Source: an uncultured Muribaculaceae bacterium
GTDB taxonomy: Bacteria > Bacteroidota > Bacteroidia > Bacteroidales > Muribaculaceae
DNA: 64,000 nt
Direction of reading: 5' to 3'
Assembly (NCBI GenBank): GCA_910578385.1
Contig: CAJTQV010000016.1
Span: 1 to 64,000, forward strand
Part shown: positions 58,689-64,000 of the stretch, piece after piece
Layout of the letters: every line of letters starts with the position of its first letter
Numbering within the stretch: the first letter of the stretch is position 1
Position numbers and translations under genes: made by a program
The notes under the pieces: model-generated
What the model was told of the DNA's origin: nothing
Database searches by the model: none
Seen by the model: only the letters and a program-made list of their open reading frames with translations

Positions 58689-61472
58689 TCATTCTGTCTC
58701 GAAGCCGAACTCCTGACCTTTGCGGATCATCGGCACTCCCTCTTTCATCCATTTGGGCATCGGGTCCCCCTTGAGGTAGTGGTCGAAGAACTGCTGAAGG
58801 CGGCGCGTGATGTCCTTGCGGTTCTTGCGCGCGCGGATATTGTGGGCCTCGCCGTTGTACTGGAGCATCCAGACCGGCTTGTGGAGTCGGCGGAGCGCCA
58901 TGAACATCTCGATTCCCTGATACCAGGGCACTGCTCCGTCGGCATCGTTGTGCATGATGAGTAGCGGTGTCTCCACACGGTCGGCAAAGAATACGGGGGA
59001 GTTGGCGATATACTGGTGAGTCTTCTCCCAGAGTGTGCCGCCGATACGGCTCTGTCCCTGTTCGTACTGAGCCTGCCGTGAGCTGCCCGATTCCCAGCGG
59101 ATACCGCCGTAGGCCGATGTCATGTTGGCTACGGGAGCTCCTGAACCGGCACATGCGAACATATTGGTGCGGGTCACGAGATAAGCTGTCTGGTAGCCTC
59201 CCCAGCTCTGGCCGTCTATACCGATACGCTCCTTGTCAATCCACGGATAGCGGCGGCACATCTCCTCGGCACCGGAGCATACATAGTTGTAGGCATCCTC
59301 GCCGGGACGGCCCGAGTTGTAATGGATGTCCGGAACGAACACCACGTAGCCACGGCTCACATAGAAGGGATAGTTTACCCAGCTCCATGACGGCTCCATG
59401 GTATAATGCCAGTAAAGGTCTTCGGATCCTGTCTCGTAGAACACGCAGAGCATCGGGTACTTCTTGTTGGGGTCGAAGTCCTCGGGAACGTAAAGCACAC
59501 CCTCCGACTCGCTGCCGTCGTAGGCATACCAGCGTTCGAGCTGCGCGGTTCCCCAGCTGTACTCTTTCATCTGCGGGTTGGCGTCGGTGAGCTGGATTGC
59601 CTTGGAGAAGTTGGTACCTGAGCATTCCCAGATGTCGGGCGATGTCGAGAAGTTGGCCCGCTGCCATGTGTAGACCTGTGCGTCACGTGCCTTGAGAATC
59701 TGCGAGTAGGAATATTTGTCGAGTTCTGTCACGGCAGGTACCTGCGGGTTGCCATATTTCATTGTGGCGAGTCCGTTGTATTTGTCGGCATAGCTGAACA
59801 CCTCAAGAAGCATCTGGTCACCACGGGTAAGGAACCGCTGCTCGGGGTCAGTCTCGCGGTAGCGGAAACGGAGGTCGCGCTTGCGGCCTTCACCTGCTGT
59901 GAGGCATACCGGTTCTTTCTCGCCACGCGGGTCGAGGCTCCATATGTCATGACGGTCATAGACCAACACAGCTTCGTCGCCGGCACTCCATGCGGCCACT
60001 CCGTAGTTTTCGGAGGGAGAGGGATGTCGGTCATCTGTGTCCCAGAGCGGATATGGAACCTTTTCACTTATGCAGACGGTCTTTCCGGTTGCAATCTCGT
60101 AAGTATAATATTTGCGGTCGCGGAACCAGATGATGAACTTGTCGGAGGGAGAGAGCTTGCCTGCAAGAGCATTCTGGCATTCACCGGCCTCGCGGCGTTC
60201 ACCGGTATTGAGGTTTACGACCGACATCTTGACCGGAGCGAAGTAGTCCCACTGGTGCGAGACAATTTCCTCGGTCGGGTCCAGCACCAGCGCCCAGTCG
60301 CCGTCCCAGCGGTCAGGAGCCTCAACATCGGCAAGCATCGCGTCGGTAACGAGCGTGGGGTGCATTGTGGAGAGGTCGATTGCCACGGGATAGTTGTGCT
60401 CACGTATCTCGTCGAGGAAGTGTTCCTCCATCGGAGGGTTGTAAGCCTTGTCCCATACCCAGATGTCGAGAACACCCTGTTCGAAGTCCACGATTGTGGT
60501 GTCGTCGGGGACGATGACGGGAGCGACACCGGCTATGAGTCTGCGCCCGTTGTGAGAGAATTGCAGTTCAGTGTACTGGTTAGGCACCAGTTCTCCCTGC
60601 TTGCCTCCGTCGAAACGGAGCTCTACCGGTGTCGGTGTACGGAGTTCCTGGCGCAGGTCGCTCAGATAGACTGTAGCTCTCTTCGTTCCGGTGTCGATTG
60701 TATCGTCAGAAGCGATATAAGCCAGACGCTGGCCATCTTCGCTGAATACCGGCTCACCGTAGAACTCACGGTCACGGTCAATGATGGTATATGAAGTGTC
60801 GGGCAACATGAACACGCCGATTCCCTCGGTGGTGAGGCTGTCAGTATCGGGCTTGCGGATATTGAGCGCGAGTTTGCCTCCGTCGCGTGAGAATGTGTAG
60901 TCATTGACCCACTTGGTCACCTTGCGGGCCTTGGTTGTCGGGTTAAAGAGAACAAGCGGACGCCCTGTCTCTTTATCCTTGAGGTCTTTCGGTGCGATAA
61001 GGGTTGTGTCGCACGATTTGAACGCGATCCATTCTCCCCCGTCCTTGGCCATCTTGTAACCGGTCACATCTCCGATTTTGGTGACGTGAAGTGTCTTGAG
61101 GTCGATGATGGCGAGTGAATCCTGCGGTAGCTCGCTGTCTTTTTTCTTATCAATCTTGGCCTGACGTGTGTCGGCGAACGGAGCCTTGATAAGTGCCACG
61201 CCCCACCGCGCATCGGCCGATATTGTGGGCTGATAACCACGCGGAATCTCCACACGCTTGCGTGTGCGTGTGTTGTAGAAGGTCAGGACACCGTCACCCT
61301 CCTGAGGATTCACGGCAAAGGCAGTCCATTCACCGTTGCGGCTCACGGCCATATTTCTGACAGATTTCCAGGCATCGAAGTCATCGTGACCCAAAACCTT
61401 TTTCCCTGCCAGAGCACTGCCGCCGGCCGCGATAATCAGTGCGGCACATGCGGCCGCAAACATCTTTTTCAT
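58689..61472 (-). CDS. S9-family prolyl oligopeptidase/dipeptidyl peptidase, exported
   Basis: A 927-residue protein with signal peptide MKKMFAAACAALIIAAGGSA, an N-terminal beta-propeller of about 600 residues and a C-terminal alpha/beta-hydrolase domain. The catalytic serine is S756 in GIDGQSWGGYQTAY. The aspartate is in LLIMHNDADGAVPWYQG and the histidine in NGEAHNIRARKN. Enzymes of this group release dipeptides or cut short peptides in the periplasm and suit an amino-acid-fermenting gut organism. The gene follows ribBA by 22 bases. The exact specificity (DPP4, DPP5 or other) cannot be fixed from sequence alone. Confidence 0.92.
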   Translation of the reverse strand: MKKMFAAACAALIIAAGGSALAGKKVLGHDDFDAWKSVRNMAVSRNGEWTAFAVNPQEGDGVLTFYNTRTRKRVEIPRGYQPTISADARWGVALIKAPFADTRQAKIDKKKDSELPQDSLAIIDLKTLHVTKIGDVTGYKMAKDGGEWIAFKSCDTTLIAPKDLKDKETGRPLVLFNPTTKARKVTKWVNDYTFSRDGGKLALNIRKPDTDSLTTEGIGVFMLPDTSYTIIDRDREFYGEPVFSEDGQRLAYIASDDTIDTGTKRATVYLSDLRQELRTPTPVELRFDGGKQGELVPNQYTELQFSHNGRRLIAGVAPVIVPDDTTIVDFEQGVLDIWVWDKAYNPPMEEHFLDEIREHNYPVAIDLSTMHPTLVTDAMLADVEAPDRWDGDWALVLDPTEEIVSHQWDYFAPVKMSVVNLNTGERREAGECQNALAGKLSPSDKFIIWFRDRKYYTYEIATGKTVCISEKVPYPLWDTDDRHPSPSENYGVAAWSAGDEAVLVYDRHDIWSLDPRGEKEPVCLTAGEGRKRDLRFRYRETDPEQRFLTRGDQMLLEVFSYADKYNGLATMKYGNPQVPAVTELDKYSYSQILKARDAQVYTWQRANFSTSPDIWECSGTNFSKAIQLTDANPQMKEYSWGTAQLERWYAYDGSESEGVLYVPEDFDPNKKYPMLCVFYETGSEDLYWHYTMEPSWSWVNYPFYVSRGYVVFVPDIHYNSGRPGEDAYNYVCSGAEEMCRRYPWIDKERIGIDGQSWGGYQTAYLVTRTNMFACAGSGAPVANMTSAYGGIRWESGSSRQAQYEQGQSRIGGTLWEKTHQYIANSPVFFADRVETPLLIMHNDADGAVPWYQGIEMFMALRRLHKPVWMLQYNGEAHNIRARKNRKDITRRLQQFFDHYLKGDPMPKWMKEGVPMIRKGQEFGFETE

Positions 61473-61494
61473 GGTCAGTTATCGATAAGCGTTA

Positions 61495-62700
61495 TCAGAT
61501 CTTGTGGAGGTCATGACCCATGCGGGCTTTCTTTGTGGCCATGTAACGGGCGTTGTAGGGATTCGGCTCCACTTCCAGCGGAACAATCTCGGATATTCTC
61601 ATTCCGTAACCTTCAAGGCCGATTCGCTTCACCGGATTGTTGGTCATGAGACGCATGTTGCGTATGCCGAGCGAGTGGAGTATGTTTGCGCCGATACCGT
61701 AGTCGCGCTCATCGGCTTTGTGGCCGAGGTGGAGGTTGGCGTCTACGGTGTCGAGTCCGTTCTCCTGGAGTTTGTAGGCGCGGATCTTGTCCATGAGTCC
61801 TATGCCGCGACCCTCCTGGTTGAGGTACACTACAGCTCCGCGTCCCTCTTTCTCGATGAGCTGCATGGCGAGATGAAGCTGTTCGCCACATTCGCAACGC
61901 TGCGAGCCGAATATGTCGCCGGTCATACATGAGGAGTGTACACGTACAAGCACCGGTTCATCACCCTCCACGTCTCCCTTGATGAGGGCGATGTGCTCCA
62001 GACCATTTTCTTTCTGGCGGAAAGGTATGAGGCGGAAGTGGCCGTATGCGGTGGGCATGTCAACCTCCTCGCCGCGCTCCACGAGCGATTCGTGGGTCAG
62101 ACGGTACGCGATGAGGTCGCGTATGCTTATCAGTTTGAGGCCCCACTCGTCGGCACGCTTGCGGAGCTCGGGAAGACGCGCCATGGAGCCGTCGTCGCTC
62201 ATAATTTCCATGAGGGCGGCCACGGGCTGGAGCCCGGCGAGGCGCGCGAGGTCAACGGCGGCCTCGGTGTGTCCTGCACGCTGCAGCACGCCACGGTCCT
62301 GGGCGTAGAGCGGGTTGATGTGACCGGGGCGTCCGAATGTCTCGGGAGTCGATGCCGGGTCGGCGAGGGCGCGGATTGTTGCGGCGCGGTCCTGGATGGA
62401 TACGCCGGTCGAGCAACCTTCGAGCTTGTCGACAGTCACGGTGAAGGGAGTGCCAAGCACCGAAGTATTGTCATCGACCTGACGGGGCAGGTCGAGTTCC
62501 TTGCAACGTCCCATGGTGACAGGCGCGCAGAGAACGCCACGCGCGTTCTTGAGCATGAAATTGACATCCTCGGGGGTTATTTTCTCTGCGGCGATGATAA
62601 GGTCGCCCTCGTTCTCACGGTCTTCGTCATCGACCACTACCACGAATTTGCCGTTACGGAAGTCTTCGAGAGCTTCCTCTATGCTGTCAAGTTTTATCAT
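61495..62700 (-). CDS. ribBA: Bifunctional DHBP synthase / GTP cyclohydrolase II
   Basis: A 401-residue fusion protein of riboflavin synthesis. The N-terminal RibB part (VVVDDEDRENEGDLIIAAEK, then CSTGVSIQDRAATIRALADP) makes dihydroxybutanone phosphate from ribulose 5-phosphate. The C-terminal RibA part opens GTP, with the zinc cysteines in SSCMTGDIFGSQRCECGEQL and the catalytic LNQEGRGIGLMDKIRAYKLQ. All key residues seem present. No FMN riboswitch lies in the 30 bases upstream; the gene is probably read from the DUF3822-rsmD transcript. Confidence 0.96.
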   Translation of the reverse strand: MIKLDSIEEALEDFRNGKFVVVVDDEDRENEGDLIIAAEKITPEDVNFMLKNARGVLCAPVTMGRCKELDLPRQVDDNTSVLGTPFTVTVDKLEGCSTGVSIQDRAATIRALADPASTPETFGRPGHINPLYAQDRGVLQRAGHTEAAVDLARLAGLQPVAALMEIMSDDGSMARLPELRKRADEWGLKLISIRDLIAYRLTHESLVERGEEVDMPTAYGHFRLIPFRQKENGLEHIALIKGDVEGDEPVLVRVHSSCMTGDIFGSQRCECGEQLHLAMQLIEKEGRGAVVYLNQEGRGIGLMDKIRAYKLQENGLDTVDANLHLGHKADERDYGIGANILHSLGIRNMRLMTNNPVKRIGLEGYGMRISEIVPLEVEPNPYNARYMATKKARMGHDLHKI

Positions 62701-62730
62701 CTCAGTATGTTGTTTCGGTATTTTGTTATC

Positions 62731-63276
62731 TTATTCTGTTTCTGGTTTGCGGAAAAGACTGAAGTTGACCGATCCATAGACAAGGTGTCTGAAGAATCCG
62801 GGCAACGCGCTGAAGTCATGGTTCTTGCTGTGTTCCACTATGACAAGCGTTCCGGGCTTCACAAGTCCGGAGCCAAGTATCAGGCCGGGAATCTCAGCAA
62901 AGCGCGGATGGTCATAGGGAGGGTCGGCAAACACCACGTCAAACGGTGAATCGGCCCGCTCTATGAAGCGGAAAACGTCGCCACGCAACGGACGGAGGGT
63001 CTTGTCGCCAAGTTTCTCCTTGACGGAACGGATGAAGGCCGACTGCACGGGAGCCTGCTCGACCGAGGTGACCGAGGCCGCTCCCCGCGACACGAACTCC
63101 CAGCTTATGGCACCGGTGCCGGCGAACAGGTCGCAGACACTCTTTCCCTCTATCTCGTCGTTGTTCTCAAGGACGTTGAAGAGGTTCTCGCGTGCGAAGT
63201 CGGTCGTCGGACGCGCTGTTATGTTTTTAGGCACGTCAAATCGACGTCTGCCATATTTTCCTCTGATTATTCTCAT
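62731..63276 (-). CDS. rsmD: 16S rRNA (guanine966-N2)-methyltransferase
   Basis: A 181-residue methyltransferase. The start (MRIIRGKYGRRRFDVPKNIT, then ARPTTDFARENLFNVL), the SAM-binding motif (VCDLFAGTGAISWEFVSRGA) and the target-base motif FADPPYDHPR identify RsmD, which modifies G966 of 16S rRNA in the P-site region. Length is normal. It follows the DUF3822 gene by 11 bases, a pairing often seen in Bacteroidetes. Confidence 0.95.
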   Translation of the reverse strand: MRIIRGKYGRRRFDVPKNITARPTTDFARENLFNVLENNDEIEGKSVCDLFAGTGAISWEFVSRGAASVTSVEQAPVQSAFIRSVKEKLGDKTLRPLRGDVFRFIERADSPFDVVFADPPYDHPRFAEIPGLILGSGLVKPGTLVIVEHSKNHDFSALPGFFRHLVYGSVNFSLFRKPETE

Positions 63277-63287
63277 TGGGCTATATC

Positions 63288-64000
63288 TCAGTTTCTAAGC
63301 AACAGTGATGCCGAAAGCGGCATTCCGGCTTTTGACCCCGGACCGGGAATCATGGTCAGCATCACATAGGTAAGTGTGCGTCGCAGTTCGCGCATCAGGT
63401 CTGTCTTCAGTCCCGATGGACCCGAGAGCGAGACCTGCACTTCGGCCGGATTCAGCTCACAGACATCCAGTATGTTGTAGAGATGATACTGCAGGTCGGC
63501 GGGGTCGTGCCAGTGGTGGGTCACGGCCATCAGCAGGTTCTTGCGGTCAAAAGCCACATAGTCGGCCTCTTCCTCGCGGATGTCCACGTAGATACGGGGC
63601 ATATCGGAACTGCGCTCGCGGAAGCGGCGCACAAGCACCCCGAGGTGAGGGTGGATCCTCGCGCCGGGGAAAGTGCGCTGAAGAAAGGCGTTGAGGCCCG
63701 GCACCAGCGTGTACAGGCATGTCGCTTCGGCCACGTTCTCCGACATTATATCTGATTCGGCTGCGGAATACACCTGGGTGTATAACCGTGAGGCCTCGTC
63801 GTCATCGTCACCGGCGATTACCTCGGGCACCCATATCGACTTCGGTGCCACCACTGAAATGTCGCACGAGAAGTCGTCGAGCACCTGCGGATGATCGTAG
63901 ACACAGTTCTCTATATGCGACAACAATGAATCTTCATCGGCTGTCCATTTCTCGGAGAAAAGTGTCACTATATCCTGGGTGGGATTGACATGTTTGAGCC
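63288..64000 (-). CDS. DUF3822 family protein, 5' end outside the window
   Basis: The open frame runs to the window edge without a stop. The codons before the GTG at 63968 read LKHVNPTQDI, so the gene is probably cut by the window rather than starting at that GTG. The visible 236 or so codons include RIYVDIREEEADYVAFDRKN and LMAVTHHWHDPADLQYHLYN, the signature of DUF3822, an ASKHA-like fold of unknown function. It heads the visible part of the rsmD-ribBA-peptidase series. Confidence 0.85.
   Translation of the reverse strand, partial: LKHVNPTQDIVTLFSEKWTADEDSLLSHIENCVYDHPQVLDDFSCDISVVAPKSIWVPEVIAGDDDDEASRLYTQVYSAAESDIMSENVAEATCLYTLVPGLNAFLQRTFPGARIHPHLGVLVRRFRERSSDMPRIYVDIREEEADYVAFDRKNLLMAVTHHWHDPADLQYHLYNILDVCELNPAEVQVSLSGPSGLKTDLMRELRRTLTYVMLTMIPGPGSKAGMPLSASLLLRN

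Noticed and set aside
58651..59154. 167-codon frame antiparallel in frame to the S9 peptidase
   Set aside because: Arg/Pro/His-rich shadow of the peptidase gene.
1..64000. tRNA, rRNA and CRISPR arrays
   Set aside because: No T-loop signatures, rRNA-like stretches or evenly spaced direct repeats were recognised by eye; a dedicated scan would be decisive.

Overview
The window reads as chromosome of a gut-type member of the Bacteroidota, order Bacteroidales, most like the Muribaculaceae. The evidence is the promoter grammar (TTTG or TTG, 19-20 bases, then TAnnTTTG, found many times), BspA-type leucine-rich-repeat surface proteins, large outer-membrane receptors with carboxypeptidase-like N-terminal domains, secreted proteins ending in a short Y..DG..V...L.PGIYI-type tail, ECF sigma/anti-sigma pairs, and a DUF3822-rsmD gene pair. 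The family-level placement is an inference. No rRNA, tRNA or CRISPR array was recognised.

Bases 1-6200 are an AT-rich accessory region: an Mpi-like serine invertase, a type IV AbiE toxin-antitoxin operon with a clear promoter and probable operator, decayed ORFs, and a Schlafen/AlbA-type ATPase gene lying between two broken relatives. Bases 6200-16400 hold an ECF sigma / anti-sigma / outer-membrane receptor operon, a DUF1016 nuclease whose gene contains the same 21-bp palindrome twice, a TRIC-type channel, a tandem pair of fluoride channel genes (the first broken by an in-frame stop), a zinc-ribbon/DUF805 membrane protein, a lipoprotein and YjbQ. Bases 16400-25000 carry a BspA-like protein, a TPR histidine kinase with its LuxR-type regulator, and several secreted or lipid-anchored proteins.

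Bases 25000-39000 are the most distinctive part. A TonB-dependent receptor and a lipoprotein with OB-fold-like repeats form one operon. Facing it is an operon of two large secreted proteins built from Ig-like repeats, one of which also carries a beta-propeller that resembles BtuG/DUF5074 proteins. This operon starts with a long leader containing a cobalamin riboswitch (35803-36000, minus strand), so it is predicted to be switched by vitamin B12. A divergent promoter drives two tandem BspA-like genes. A YafQ-type toxin-antitoxin pair and an Rpn nuclease remnant follow.

Bases 40200-48800 hold a very large alpha-2-macroglobulin in an operon with a Spy-like and an anti-sigma-like protein, then an outer-membrane barrel and a divergent ECF sigma factor. 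Bases 48900-55600 are a complete glycerol operon, glpA-glpB-glpC-glpK-glpF, whose spacers contain CTAAAA-type repeats. Bases 55650-64000 are housekeeping genes on the minus strand: grpE-dnaJ, ispE, an S9 peptidase, ribBA, rsmD and a DUF3822 gene that runs off the window.
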